Positions 8,749 through 16,817 of a stretch of DNA of 33,967 nt are shown here, in pieces (position 1 is the stretch's first letter; every line of letters starts with the position of its first letter). The DNA is taken from positions 1 through 33,967 of the IMG/VR virus record IMGVR_UViG_3300020420_000861; one strand, 5' to 3'. The position numbers and the translations under genes are program-made. This DNA comes from a virus. The notes under the pieces were generated by a model. The model saw only the letters and a list, made by a program, of their open reading frames with translations, was not told the origin of the DNA and made no database searches.

Positions 8749-9399
8749 ATGGCTAGATTAAAAGGTTTTGCTGCCAAAATGATGGCAGATCAATATAAGC
8801 AAGCACTGGATAAGAAAGGGTATGCATTCTTTGAAAGTGGAGATTTAAATCTCAATATTATAGGAGTCCGGAACGATTCGGGAGACGCATCAAAGTTTGA
8901 TGATTCAATTAATGTGATATACAAGTTGAATGGAGACTGGGTGGTGGACGTTTATCCTGTTACAACAGAACCAGGTCCCAGCATACTTAGAAACCCTCTA
9001 AAAGAAGTTAGGCACAAAGGTACAGCGATACTTGTGCCAAATCAGTACAGATCAACTTACATTATAGGTTGGCATGGAAATAGAAAGAAAGGTCACACCG
9101 CTTTAATTCAGCGAGGTGGACAGGTTTCTGTTTGGAGAGATAACAACAGAGACACAACACCAGATTATCACGGACCTGAAGAAGAGGGGTGGTTTGGTAT
9201 TAACATACACAAGCACAGAGGATCTAACGCCAGGATTAACACAGGTGGCGCTTCAGCAGGATGTCAGGTGTTCCAGAGTAGCGTTGATTTTGCGGAGTTC
9301 ATGGAAACTTGTCAAGATGCTTCGGACAAGTATGGCAACAGTTTTACTTACACTCTACTGGACGAGCAAGATTTAAATGAAGGTGTTTGTAAAGCATGA
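8749..9399 (+). CDS. L,D-transpeptidase-like (YkuD-type) putative cell-wall protein
   Basis: 216 residues with a strong AGGAGG site. No signal peptide or membrane segment is visible. The C-terminal half has HKHRGSN (residues 154-160) and then GGASAGCQV, with Cys172. This spacing matches the His...S-x-G-C catalytic motif of the YkuD L,D-transpeptidase fold, which acts on peptidoglycan stem peptides. A second strand WHGNRKKGHTAL lies at 108-119. Phages carry relatives as wall-modifying or lytic proteins; without a signal it would need a holin or be virion-borne. Assignment rests on the motif only. Confidence 0.65.
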   Translation: MARLKGFAAKMMADQYKQALDKKGYAFFESGDLNLNIIGVRNDSGDASKFDDSINVIYKLNGDWVVDVYPVTTEPGPSILRNPLKEVRHKGTAILVPNQYRSTYIIGWHGNRKKGHTALIQRGGQVSVWRDNNRDTTPDYHGPEEEGWFGINIHKHRGSNARINTGGASAGCQVFQSSVDFAEFMETCQDASDKYGNSFTYTLLDEQDLNEGVCKA

Positions 9400-9776
9400 C
9401 AGTAAAAAATAGAACTATATTTTGCGACATTGATGGAACGATATTTAAATACAGGAAATTCGAAACGCTGAAAACAACGAAACCGGAGTTTACACCAGGT
9501 GCACTCTCTAAACTAAAAGAGTGGAAGAGGCAAAAGTGCATGATCGTCTTTACAACTGCTAGACCACAGGAATATAGAGACCACACAGTCAAAGAGTTGT
9601 TGATGATGGGTGTCCCGTGGGACAAACTTATAATGGGTATTGAGAGGGGTCCAAGATATTTAATCAACGACATGGACCCTGCAAAACCTGGACTAAGAGC
9701 AATTGCGTATAGTATTGAAAGAGATAAAGGACTTAAAAGAGTAGTGGTTGGTGCCACAGAGGAGATACACAGATAA
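9396..9776 (+). CDS. HAD-family phosphatase
   Basis: 126 residues; ATGA overlap with the previous stop. Motif I is FCDIDGTI (nucleophile D11, acid D13), motif II is VFTTARP near residue 52, and an acidic LINDMDP segment near residue 92 would be motif IV. This is a cap-less small HAD phosphatase like the 3'-phosphatase half of T4 polynucleotide kinase or small sugar-phosphate phosphatases. No kinase P-loop is fused. Together with the RNA ligase at 28858 it might heal cleaved tRNA ends, but a nucleotide or sugar phosphatase role is equally possible. Confidence 0.85.
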   Translation: MTVKNRTIFCDIDGTIFKYRKFETLKTTKPEFTPGALSKLKEWKRQKCMIVFTTARPQEYRDHTVKELLMMGVPWDKLIMGIERGPRYLINDMDPAKPGLRAIAYSIERDKGLKRVVVGATEEIHR

Positions 9777-10249
9777 TGTCAGAATTAGTGTCTAAAGTTT
9801 ACAAGTTAAGGGAAAATGCTATTTTACCGAGTCGTGCACATCATCAAGACGCAGGTGCAGATATATATTATTGCCCATCAGAAGTGGTCGCAGTAGAGGT
9901 TCAACCAGGCGAGACTGTGGTTCTAGAGACAGGGTTGAAGGTAGAAGTGCCGGCCGGTTACATGATGCAAGTGATGAACAAGTCAGGTATTGCTAGCAAG
10001 ACCCAGTTACTAGTCGGTGCATGTGTCGTTGACAGGGGTTACGACGGAGAAATATTTGTAAACTTGCATAACGTAGGTAAACAAGTTCAAAAAATTGAAC
10101 CTGCCCAAAAAATCGCCCAGGTAATTTTTGTCAGAATTGAAACACCGGATTTTTATGAAACTACAGAAGATAGCGTATATGTAATGACTACAGATAGGGG
10201 AGACGGTGGGTTTGGTTCAACAGGACTTGAAGCAGAGACTGAGGAATGA
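9776..10249 (+). CDS. dut: dUTP diphosphatase
   Basis: 157 residues; the start shares an A with the previous TAA. All five trimeric dUTPase motifs are present in order: DAGADI, NKSGIASK, GACVVDRGYDGEI, EPAQKIAQVIF and the C-terminal RGDGGFGSTG. It hydrolyses dUTP to dUMP and pyrophosphate, keeping uracil out of DNA and supplying the ThyX substrate. A short acidic tail follows the last motif. The downstream gene starts inside its stop codon. Confidence 0.95.
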   Translation: MSELVSKVYKLRENAILPSRAHHQDAGADIYYCPSEVVAVEVQPGETVVLETGLKVEVPAGYMMQVMNKSGIASKTQLLVGACVVDRGYDGEIFVNLHNVGKQVQKIEPAQKIAQVIFVRIETPDFYETTEDSVYVMTTDRGDGGFGSTGLEAETEE

Positions 10250-10521
10250 CAAAAGCAGCAAGAAAATTAAAGAGAATCAAGCAGAAGAAGCACAAAAAGG
10301 ATGTGAAGATTGCGCTAGGTTTGTTTGATAAAATACCAGATCACTGCTTGACTTGTCATGCTCCGTATGATAGAATGAATAAAGAACAAGTGATGTCTTG
10401 GAAAGTAGTTGTTAGGGAAAAACAAGAAAAGGTAAATCTGTATTGTCCTAATTGCTGGTCTAAGGCAACTAGTCTAATAAAAGAAATGGAAAGGGAATTA
10501 AATGAAAAGACAACTGAATAG
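10246..10521 (+). CDS. Small zinc-ribbon protein
   Basis: 91 residues; ATGA overlap with dut. The N-terminus is very basic (KLKRIKQKKHKK). Two Cys pairs, CLTC (34-37) and CPNC (67-70), flank a beta-rich segment, making a zinc ribbon. The combination of a basic tail and zinc ribbon suggests nucleic-acid binding. It lies between two nucleotide-metabolism genes and overlaps the next by 20 bases. No specific function is recognised. Confidence 0.8.
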   Translation: MTKAARKLKRIKQKKHKKDVKIALGLFDKIPDHCLTCHAPYDRMNKEQVMSWKVVVREKQEKVNLYCPNCWSKATSLIKEMERELNEKTTE

Positions 10522-11500
10522 TTTTGATGACGTTTTGCTAGTCCCTCAGTATAGTGACATTGAGTCTAGATCCGAGATAGATTTGTCTAGAAAACTAGGC
10601 AACAAGAGTTACACGATACCAGTAATTACAAGTCCTATGGATACAGTGACTGGACAAGAGATGGCCGCTGTATTTGGTGAATTGGGCGGTCTGGCAGTTA
10701 CTCACAGATACTGTACACCAGGAGAGCAAGCAGATATGACACCATGGAACGCTGCGGCAGCGGTTGGTGTCACAGGCGACTTTATGCAAAGAATTGATCT
10801 CCTTGCAGAAGATCGAAGCGTTGAGACCTTTTGCTTAGATGTCGCCCATGGGCACCATGCTTTAATGGAAAGAGCGATTAAGCAGATAAAGGATAAGTAT
10901 GGAGAAAAGTTGAATATTATTGCTGGTAACGTTGCAACACCTAGAGGGTATATGGCACTATCAGAGTGGGGTGCTGATGCTGTAAGGGTTGGAATTGGTG
11001 GAGGTTCAATATGTTCAACCAGGATACAAACTGGACATGGCGTGCCAACTTTTGAATCTGTTCTAACATGTAGTTATGAAGATGGCGCTACAATAATTGC
11101 AGATGGAGGTATCAAGACTGCAGGCGACATTGTTAAATCACTGGCGGCAGGGGCAGATTTTGTTATGCTTGGGTCCCTACTGGCAGGCACAGATCAAAGT
11201 CCCGGAAATATATTTCAAAGCAATGATGGTAAAAAATATAAGGTCTATAGGGGCATGGCATCTGTTGAGGCGCAAAAAGATTGGCGAGGTGAGGCGAGAT
11301 CTCTAGAAGGAATCTCTACAACCATACCGTATAAAGGATGTGTAGTTAACATAATGCAGGACCTAATGCAAAACGTCAGATCAGGACTTTCTTATACAGG
11401 TGCTAGAAACATAACTCAGTTACAAGCAAAGGCAGAATTCATAACTCAGACTGCAGCATCTCAAATTGAGAGTAGCACTCATATACTGAGGTCCAAATGA
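10502..11500 (+). CDS. IMP dehydrogenase / GMP reductase family enzyme without CBS domains
   Basis: 332 residues forming one TIM barrel. Visible motifs: [12 protein letters not shown] at the N-terminus, SPMDTV, the NAD(P) strand DVAHGHH, the phosphate loop with catalytic Cys [11 protein letters not shown] (C171), ADGGIK and the YRGM segment. IMPDH and GMP reductase share these. The absence of CBS domains and the short C-terminal part (EARSLEG then TIPYKG) favour GMP reductase (GMP to IMP), while YRGM and AHGH are more like IMPDH. Either would adjust purine pools during phage replication. I leave the symbol empty because the reaction direction cannot be settled by eye. Confidence 0.9.
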   Translation: MKRQLNSFDDVLLVPQYSDIESRSEIDLSRKLGNKSYTIPVITSPMDTVTGQEMAAVFGELGGLAVTHRYCTPGEQADMTPWNAAAAVGVTGDFMQRIDLLAEDRSVETFCLDVAHGHHALMERAIKQIKDKYGEKLNIIAGNVATPRGYMALSEWGADAVRVGIGGGSICSTRIQTGHGVPTFESVLTCSYEDGATIIADGGIKTAGDIVKSLAAGADFVMLGSLLAGTDQSPGNIFQSNDGKKYKVYRGMASVEAQKDWRGEARSLEGISTTIPYKGCVVNIMQDLMQNVRSGLSYTGARNITQLQAKAEFITQTAASQIESSTHILRSK

Positions 11501-11832
11501 CCTACTATAGATACGGAAAGCAGGAAAAGAAAATTACTTTTGCTGATACAGATGGTCGGCATGCCGAACTAAGACTTAAATTAAGAAGGGACGGTATCAG
11601 TCAGGTAGAGTTTTTTAAAGCAATGATCACAGGTTACATTATGAATGACCCTAATGTCCTTATGTATATTACAAAAGTAAAAGGAGACAAGGGCACAATT
11701 GGCAAGAAGAAGATTGCCAAGCAGAACAGTGACGTTGAGAAAGGTAACCAAGTCTTGCAAGATCTTGGTCTTACAGAAAGGGATATTGATTTTGTTTTTG
11801 ATTTAATTGAAAGAGGAGATGATGACATTTAA
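11497..11832 (+). CDS. Small protein, possibly ribbon-helix-helix
   Basis: 111 residues; ATGA overlap with the previous gene. The segment RHAELRLKLRRDGISQVEFF and the following helix (MITGYIMNDP) have the strand-helix-helix order of ribbon-helix-helix DNA-binding proteins. The C-terminus (DLGLTERDIDFVFDLIE) is acidic and helical. It sits directly before a sigma region 4 protein, so it may be a second transcription factor of a regulatory pair. The fold is a guess. Confidence 0.7.
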   Translation: MTYYRYGKQEKKITFADTDGRHAELRLKLRRDGISQVEFFKAMITGYIMNDPNVLMYITKVKGDKGTIGKKKIAKQNSDVEKGNQVLQDLGLTERDIDFVFDLIERGDDDI

Positions 11833-12116
11833 TGAGTGTCTTACCAGAATGTGCAGAATTATGCAAAGAGAAGAAAGTCTCTTGCCCAAACAGTGACTGT
11901 AGAATGTGGATTGATTATGAGGATGAAAACAATTGCTGTCTCATTTCAATACGAGAAAAGCAGATTAAAACTGCTGGAAAGTCGCTCACTCTTCATGAGG
12001 TGGGGGAGAGATTAGATATTAATTATCTTAAGGTTAGGCAGATAGAATTATCTGCCCTAAGAAAACTATCGAATAAAACAGAGATTAAAGATTTAATTGA
12101 AGAGATTAAACAGTAA
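11832..12116 (+). CDS. Cys-rich mini-protein with a sigma-70 region 4 helix-turn-helix
   Basis: 94 residues; TAATG junction. The N-terminal half carries C7, C11, C18, C23, C35 and C36 in a compact zinc-site-like arrangement (CPNSDCRMWIDYE). The C-terminal half, SLTLHEVGERLDINYLKVRQ followed by IELSALRKL, matches sigma-70 region 4.2, where TLEEVG...RIRQIE...ALRKL contacts the -35 element and the beta flap. There are no regions 2 or 3, so it cannot open promoters alone; it could act as an anti-sigma, a co-activator like T4 gp33/AsiA, or half of a split sigma factor. It is last in the early-type gene run, just before a likely late promoter. Confidence 0.85.
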   Translation: MSVLPECAELCKEKKVSCPNSDCRMWIDYEDENNCCLISIREKQIKTAGKSLTLHEVGERLDINYLKVRQIELSALRKLSNKTEIKDLIEEIKQ

Positions 12117-12130
12117 ATTTAATATACTTT

Positions 12131-12148
12131 TAGGAAAAAATAATCCTA
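12131..12148 (+). terminator. Weak hairpin after the sigma-like gene
   Basis: A 5-bp inverted repeat TAGGA/TCCTA with an AT loop, followed by a T/A-rich run. It ends the run of overlapping genes, but the stem is short and it overlaps the CTATTTA motif, so it may be incidental. Confidence 0.25.
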
Positions 12149-12158
12149 TTTATTACTG
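12146..12158 (+). promoter_or_regulatory. Putative late-promoter motif (CTATTTATTACTG)
   Basis: The core CTATTTA recurs in four of the intergenic gaps that lack a sigma-70 promoter (here and at 16783, 19568, 23892). Here it is 50 bases before the start of the acidic protein at 12196. Confidence 0.4.
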
Positions 12159-12195
12159 TTAACACAAAACCTATTTTGTTAAAAAGGAGATTGAC

Positions 12196-12855
12196 ATGTC
12201 AGATAACAAAAAGAAAGCACTCTTAAATGAGACGACGACCAGAAGATTCTGGAAGTTGGCAGGACTAAAACCAATTCATGAGAAGGCATTTGTCTTTGAG
12301 GAAGAAGAAGAATTGGAAGAGATGGATCGTTCCAAGGAAGACGACGACGACGTTAAGGAAGAGGGCATGGACCGTGCCAAGGAAGACGACGACGTTAAAG
12401 AAGAGGGTATGGATCGCTCTTCAGAGGACGAGGAAGATACCAAGAAAGAAGGAATGGATCGCTCAAAGGAAGATGATGACGAACCAGTAAAGGAAGGTGA
12501 AATCGACGAAATGGGACTATCCATGGCAGACGAAGATGAACCTGACATGGATGCTGAGATGGGAGATGCCGAAGGTCCAGAGGACGGTCAAGACATTGAA
12601 GTTGACGTTCCAGAAGGCGATGTCGCATCGCTTAGAACTGCTAGGGATATCCTTGACCAGATTCTATCTGCTGTTGAAGGTGGCGAGGGCGAAGAAGATG
12701 ATGACCTTGGTGCCGAAGACGACCTTGGTGGTGAAGAAGAAGACGACCTTGGCGACGAACTTCAGGAAGTAGATCAAGAAGAACTTGAAGAAGTAGCAGA
12801 GCGCATTGCAGCGAGGGTTGCTAAGAGAATCCAAGAATCTTTTAAAAAGAAATAA
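12196..12855 (+). CDS. Acidic repeat protein with virion-type N-terminal motif
   Basis: 219 residues, AAGGAG before ATG. The N-terminus LLNETTTRRFWKLAGL resembles a motif (LLNE..IRRFMKLAG) that I recall in structural proteins of marine phages. Residues 43-105 contain four imperfect repeats around MDRSKEDDD..KEEG, followed by a very acidic region rich in Asp, Glu and Gly, and a C-terminal amphipathic helix (EEVAERIAARVAKRIQESF). This layout suits a scaffold or prohead-core-like protein, or a protein neutralising basic surfaces. The ClpP gene close downstream might be its protease. The role is inferred from layout only. Confidence 0.8.
   Translation: MSDNKKKALLNETTTRRFWKLAGLKPIHEKAFVFEEEEELEEMDRSKEDDDDVKEEGMDRAKEDDDVKEEGMDRSSEDEEDTKKEGMDRSKEDDDEPVKEGEIDEMGLSMADEDEPDMDAEMGDAEGPEDGQDIEVDVPEGDVASLRTARDILDQILSAVEGGEGEEDDDLGAEDDLGGEEEDDLGDELQEVDQEELEEVAERIAARVAKRIQESFKKK
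12322..12495 (+). repeat. Four imperfect tandem repeats in the acidic gene
   Basis: Units of about 14-15 codons, each starting with ATGGA[TC]CG and carrying AAGGAAGA(C/T)GA(C/T)GA. Copies begin near 12322, 12367, 12409 and 12454. Length differs by single GAC codons, as expected from slippage. Confidence 0.8.
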
Positions 12856-12895
12856 TTAACTTGACTCCATTGAAAGGATCTGTTAGTCTAATAAT

Positions 12896-13246
12896 ATGAG
12901 TACAGATTTGATATACGCACTATTCTGGTTTTCTATTGGAGCATTCCTACATCATGCGCTTTCGCTTCTTATAAACCGTAAGGAGCGAAGGCACTATTAC
13001 TATTCCCTTACTGTACAGTTGCTTACTCTATCAAGTATCTTTAGAGGGCAGATGGAGGAAGCGCTAGACCAAAGGAAAAGAATCCTCTCAGAAAGTAACA
13101 TGACTGAAGAAGAAATTGAAAAAGAGTGTTCCGCCGAAAATCAAATGATTCAAAATTGGGAACTAGTGTACACAGCGACGGTACTTGGTTCAATGCCAGA
13201 AGATATTGTCAAAACCTTCAAAACCGAATTAGAAAGGAAAAAATGA
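12896..13246 (+). CDS. Small membrane-anchored protein
   Basis: 116 residues. An N-terminal hydrophobic segment (LIYALFWFSIGAFLHHALSLL) is one membrane span, followed by a charged cytoplasmic helical domain. No family recognised. The ribosome site is poor: AAGGAT lies 17 bases from the ATG. A TTGACT at 12861-12866 and a TCTAAT just before the ATG suggest transcription may start very near the start codon, so the message could be nearly leaderless. Confidence 0.65.
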   Translation: MSTDLIYALFWFSIGAFLHHALSLLINRKERRHYYYSLTVQLLTLSSIFRGQMEEALDQRKRILSESNMTEEEIEKECSAENQMIQNWELVYTATVLGSMPEDIVKTFKTELERKK

Positions 13247-13543
13247 ATGATAAACCTTGTTGCCTGGAAAGAGGCGAAAAACGATGACGAAACTGTCTCT
13301 TGCAAGATACAATTAAATTTCAAAGACAAAAGAAGAGTAAAGACAGTACTGAAAGAACTTCAAGAATGGGAGACATCTGGTGAAGGTTACAATTCTAAGA
13401 GTAAACAAAATATACTGATACTTAGGAAGATATTCAAAGATGTTAACAACTGGAGGACTTTCCTCAAGAAGTTCCCTTATCGAATAGTGGAAAAAACACC
13501 AACAGGAAAAGAAAAGGTATATAATGCAAAGAAAACTATCTAA
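13247..13543 (+). CDS. Unknown small basic protein
   Basis: 98 residues, starting immediately after the previous stop, with AAGGAA upstream. Mixed charge, rich in Lys, with WRTFLKKFPYRIVEK near the end. No family recognised. It overlaps clpP by 20 bases and is probably cotranscribed with it. Confidence 0.65.
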   Translation: MINLVAWKEAKNDDETVSCKIQLNFKDKRRVKTVLKELQEWETSGEGYNSKSKQNILILRKIFKDVNNWRTFLKKFPYRIVEKTPTGKEKVYNAKKTI

Positions 13544-14213
13544 CCCCATCTATAAAATAGCACAGGAAGAGTTAATTGAAGAACTTGCGCAAGCAAACTT
13601 GGATGATGAAAAACAACCTATATATATTATCAACAATATGGGCGGTAAGTCTGATGATAAAGACGACATCAGGACCATTAACTGTTATGGCGATATAACA
13701 GAGAGAACTGCTGGTGATGTTGTGCAGGCGATGCTGTATTTCAACCACACAAGAACAGAGTCTGTGCAGGGCGCGGACGGCAAGGTTCATGAGGTCACTA
13801 GACCATTTAAACTTTATATATCTACTCATGGTGGTGTAGTTTCAGATATGTTTTCTATTCTTGATGTCATGGACTCTATTAAAGAGGATTGTCACATTGA
13901 AACAATTGGCATCGGTAAAGTTATGTCTGCTGGTGTCTTAATATTGGCCAATGGATCAAAGGGGAAAAGGAAGATCGGCAAAAATTGCAGGGTTATGTTA
14001 CATAGTGTTATAAGTGGACATCACGGATCGTTTCCAAATATAGAGAATGAGATGAGGGAGACTAAAGAGTTGCAGGAAATGTATTTTGACTTTTTGTGTA
14101 CACGTACAAAGTTGACCAGGAAGAAGATTAAAAAATTACTTTTAAACAATGTTGATGTCTATTTATCTGCAGAGGAAGCGATCAAGTACGGCATTGCAGA
14201 CGATTACCTATGA
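13524..14213 (+). CDS. clpP: ClpP-family serine protease
   Basis: 229 residues. The S14 fold is clear: ISTHGGVVSDMFSILD (oxyanion-side GG), nucleophile in GKVMSAGVLILANGSKGKR (S135), catalytic His in NCRVMLHSV (H160), and a probable Asp in NVDVYLSAEEAI (D211). It forms barrel-shaped proteases that need an unfoldase. The first 45 residues are longer than in bacterial ClpP. No ClpX or ClpA is visible, so it may use the host's unfoldase, or act alone as a prohead protease in the manner of S14 proteases in other phages. Position between an acidic virion-like gene and a gene of unknown role leaves both open. Confidence 0.9.
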   Translation: MQRKLSNPIYKIAQEELIEELAQANLDDEKQPIYIINNMGGKSDDKDDIRTINCYGDITERTAGDVVQAMLYFNHTRTESVQGADGKVHEVTRPFKLYISTHGGVVSDMFSILDVMDSIKEDCHIETIGIGKVMSAGVLILANGSKGKRKIGKNCRVMLHSVISGHHGSFPNIENEMRETKELQEMYFDFLCTRTKLTRKKIKKLLLNNVDVYLSAEEAIKYGIADDYL

Positions 14214-15133
14214 ATGATGTTAACTTAGATAGATTGGTTGAGATGTTTGTAGAGGCAGGGACACCAGTCAATGAAAGAAGAAATAAACCAGAACCAATAG
14301 TATATCAACCTATTACAATGGATACTAGGTGGTTTAACAATTTCGAAGACGCTACCTCTGATCAAAATAAGATTAGATTCGAATCAGCGATTGCCAATCT
14401 AGCGCCGGGTAGCATCATGCAATTAGATGTCTTTATCAGGGATATGAATTCTTTTTTGCAATCTGAACCAGATCTCGATGATCACGTTGCATCAATTGCC
14501 AGAATTGATATACTTAGAACCTTATTGAATTTAGTCACAGGGCCAAACGGCGGTGTGCAAGGTTATTACTTTGAGAATTTTATGGCAGGTCTGTTTAATG
14601 GTACCGTCATAACCGATACAAAGAATAATCTTGCAGACGTAGACTTTGATAGCGGCCGCGTATCTCTTAAATTAATTGATCCTAAAGATGGTAGGATATA
14701 TGGTTCCTGGGGTAATTTACAATTGGAGATGCTAAGGGACGGGCCCTTAACTTTCTACATTGGGTACAAATATCCTGAAGCGCAAAAGGTAATCTTTAAA
14801 AGATTTGTTATTACACCAGATGCGTATAGATTACTAGAACCAAAAATAAAAGACGGATCATTCGTTATCAACAAAACCATGCTAACCAAAAGAGAGTTCG
14901 AACTTCAGGAAGTAGGTAAATTAGATTTGTCTATGGCAGAGTCTAGAACCGAGCAACTTTTTGCAGGATTGGACAAAAAGTTTAATAGACTTTTTTCTAG
15001 TCTCCAAGAACTAAATGACGCCGCAAATAGGTTTAAGACTGAATCAGAGTCAATGGGTAAAGATAAATCTAAGTTAAAGAGCGCAACCACAAGAAAAGCA
15101 ACAAAGACCAAGAAAGCATCACAAAGTATATAA
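14210..15133 (+). CDS. Unknown protein with possible PD-(D/E)XK nuclease-like core
   Basis: 307 residues; ATGA overlap with clpP. Residues 115-155 contain a Glu-bearing helix (YYFENFMAGLF) followed by LADVDF and VSLKL, a helix-strand-strand pattern resembling restriction-endonuclease folds (E...D...xxK), although the canonical E/QxK is replaced by SLK. The C-terminus is a coiled region and then a Lys/Thr/Ser-rich basic tail, consistent with nucleic-acid contact. It is also compatible with a virion protein. The fold call is speculative. Confidence 0.75.
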   Translation: MNDVNLDRLVEMFVEAGTPVNERRNKPEPIVYQPITMDTRWFNNFEDATSDQNKIRFESAIANLAPGSIMQLDVFIRDMNSFLQSEPDLDDHVASIARIDILRTLLNLVTGPNGGVQGYYFENFMAGLFNGTVITDTKNNLADVDFDSGRVSLKLIDPKDGRIYGSWGNLQLEMLRDGPLTFYIGYKYPEAQKVIFKRFVITPDAYRLLEPKIKDGSFVINKTMLTKREFELQEVGKLDLSMAESRTEQLFAGLDKKFNRLFSSLQELNDAANRFKTESESMGKDKSKLKSATTRKATKTKKASQSI

Positions 15134-15139
15134 AAACAC

Positions 15140-15168
15140 TTGACACTTGGTGTATACTTGATTATAAT
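15140..15168 (+). promoter_or_regulatory. Perfect-consensus sigma-70 promoter for groEL
   Basis: TTGACA (15140-15145), 17-base spacer, TATAAT (15163-15168); the start codon is 24 bases beyond the -10 box. No CIRCE inverted repeat is present, so it is not under HrcA-type heat control. Confidence 0.85.
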
Positions 15169-15191
15169 ATAACCATACAAAGTGAGGTATA

Positions 15192-16775
15192 ATGAAACAA
15201 TATTCTGATGGTAAGAATTTGCACCAGTTGATGCTCGACGGTATTAATATTCTTGCCGACAATGTAGCGTCAACTTATGGACCAAAAGGTCGAAACGTAA
15301 TTTTAAGGAAAAAAGATGGGAGACCAATCATTACAAAAGACGGAGTTACTGTTGCGAGATTTGTCAATCTTGAAGACCCATTCCAGGACGCAGCAGTTGA
15401 AATCGTTAAGCAAGCATCGGAGAGAACTAACTCAGATGCTGGAGATGGAACAACTACGTCAACCATTCTAGCGAGAGCGATATTTTCCAAGTCTCTTGAC
15501 CTGATCGACAGAGGTTTAAGTCCTGTCGAAGTAAAAAGGGGACTTGACAAGGTCTGTAAACTAGTATGCGAAAAAATTGAAGAAAGATCTAAACCAATAT
15601 CATCAATTGAAGACATAGCGTTTGTAGCAAAAATTTCTGCTAATAACGATCAAGTTGTGGGAGACTTAGTTTCAACCGCAGTCGACAAAGTTGGTAAATG
15701 GGGTTCAGTAACTATTGAAGACGGAAGATCCACTGAAACAACCCTGGATTTAGTAGAGGGGTTTAGGTTTCAGTCTGGATATTTATCTAATTATTTTGTA
15801 ACGGATGAGAGAAGAAATGTTTGTAGATATGAGAATGCTCTACTTTTCTTGTGTGATGCCCAAATTGACCAAGTGCAAACCATATTGCCAGTGTTGGAGA
15901 TCGCAGCGAGAGAACAAAAACCAGTGGTATTAATCAGTGATGATATCGAGGGACAAGCACTAAGTGCTTTAGTTATGAACTCTGCTCGCGGATCCATGAA
16001 AGTCGCGGCAGTTAAATCACCAAAGTATGGAGAAGAAAGAAGGTCAGTAATGTCCGACCTTGCTATTTCAACAGGTGCCAAATACTTTAGAACTATGATG
16101 GGCGACCAGATAAGAGAAGTCAGTATAAATGATCTTGGTACTTGTCAAAGCATCGAGATATCAAAGTATGGTACAATAATTGTCGGTGGCGGTGGCGATT
16201 TTGAAGAATTGTCCTCAAGACTTGAGGATCTAAAACAACAAGTAAAAGATGCAGAAACGCTAGTTGACGCTGAACAGATACAGGAAAGAGTTACTCGTCT
16301 CTCCTCTGGTGTTGCGATTATTCGCGTCGGTGCTGCGACTGAAATTGAAATGATGGAGAAGAAGCATAGGATTGAAGATGCTCTGGAAGCAGTAAGATCA
16401 GCACAACAGGAAGGTGTAGTTGCTGGAGGTGGACTAACACTCTATAGAATATCTCAAACAATACTTGATGACATTAGAAATATAGAATTAACTGATGATC
16501 AAAAGTTTGCTGCAGAAATATTTTACGATGTTTTGAGATCTCCAATAGACACCATGTCTTGTAATGCCGGTTACGATTTTGAAACAGTAAATTCTGCGAT
16601 AGAAAATGAAAAAGATAGTGTTGGATATAATTTTTTGACCGGGGAAGTATCCGAAATGTTTGATAGTGGCATCATAGACCCAGCGAAGGTTACAAAGAAT
16701 GCTCTGGTTAACGCTGTCTCCGCTGCTGGCACTTTATTGACAACTAATTTTGCAATTATTGAAGAACAGCAGTGA
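15192..16775 (+). CDS. groEL: Phage GroEL chaperonin
   Basis: 527 residues with GTGAGG-type ribosome site. All nucleotide-binding landmarks of group I chaperonins are seen: YGPKGRNV (29-36), DGVTVA (50-55), DAGDGTTT (82-89), a hydrolysis Asp at D396 in EKKHRIEDAL, GGG near the hinge, and DPAKVTKNAL. Compared with bacterial GroEL it is about 20 residues shorter, and it ends in IIEEQQ with no GGM tail, which in bacteria lines the cavity floor. The apical domain is diverged. With the GroES-like protein at 572 it could make a phage-specific folding chamber. Its private strong promoter suggests high early expression. Confidence 0.95.
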   Translation: MKQYSDGKNLHQLMLDGINILADNVASTYGPKGRNVILRKKDGRPIITKDGVTVARFVNLEDPFQDAAVEIVKQASERTNSDAGDGTTTSTILARAIFSKSLDLIDRGLSPVEVKRGLDKVCKLVCEKIEERSKPISSIEDIAFVAKISANNDQVVGDLVSTAVDKVGKWGSVTIEDGRSTETTLDLVEGFRFQSGYLSNYFVTDERRNVCRYENALLFLCDAQIDQVQTILPVLEIAAREQKPVVLISDDIEGQALSALVMNSARGSMKVAAVKSPKYGEERRSVMSDLAISTGAKYFRTMMGDQIREVSINDLGTCQSIEISKYGTIIVGGGGDFEELSSRLEDLKQQVKDAETLVDAEQIQERVTRLSSGVAIIRVGAATEIEMMEKKHRIEDALEAVRSAQQEGVVAGGGLTLYRISQTILDDIRNIELTDDQKFAAEIFYDVLRSPIDTMSCNAGYDFETVNSAIENEKDSVGYNFLTGEVSEMFDSGIIDPAKVTKNALVNAVSAAGTLLTTNFAIIEEQQ

Positions 16776-16780
16776 TTAGA

Positions 16781-16797
16781 CACTATTTATACTAGTG
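16781..16797 (+). promoter_or_regulatory. Putative late-promoter motif within an inverted repeat
   Basis: CACTATTTATACTAGTG contains the recurrent CTATTTA core and is also a 5-bp inverted repeat (CACTA/TAGTG). It lies between the groEL stop and the holin-like gene, 35 bases (core to ATG) upstream. Confidence 0.4.
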
Positions 16798-16817
16798 ACG
16801 TTTCGGAGGGTGTTGTC

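Noticed and set aside
9344-9757. Minus-strand 137-codon frame opposite the HAD phosphatase
   Set aside because: The + strand gene has clear motifs and coupling; the reverse frame has none.
12276-12548. Long minus-strand frame rich in Ser/Pro opposite the acidic repeat gene
   Set aside because: It is the antisense image of GAC/GAA repeats; no ribosome site and all real genes are on the + strand.
15134-15191. CIRCE heat-shock operator before groEL
   Set aside because: No TTAGCACTC inverted repeat is present in the gap.
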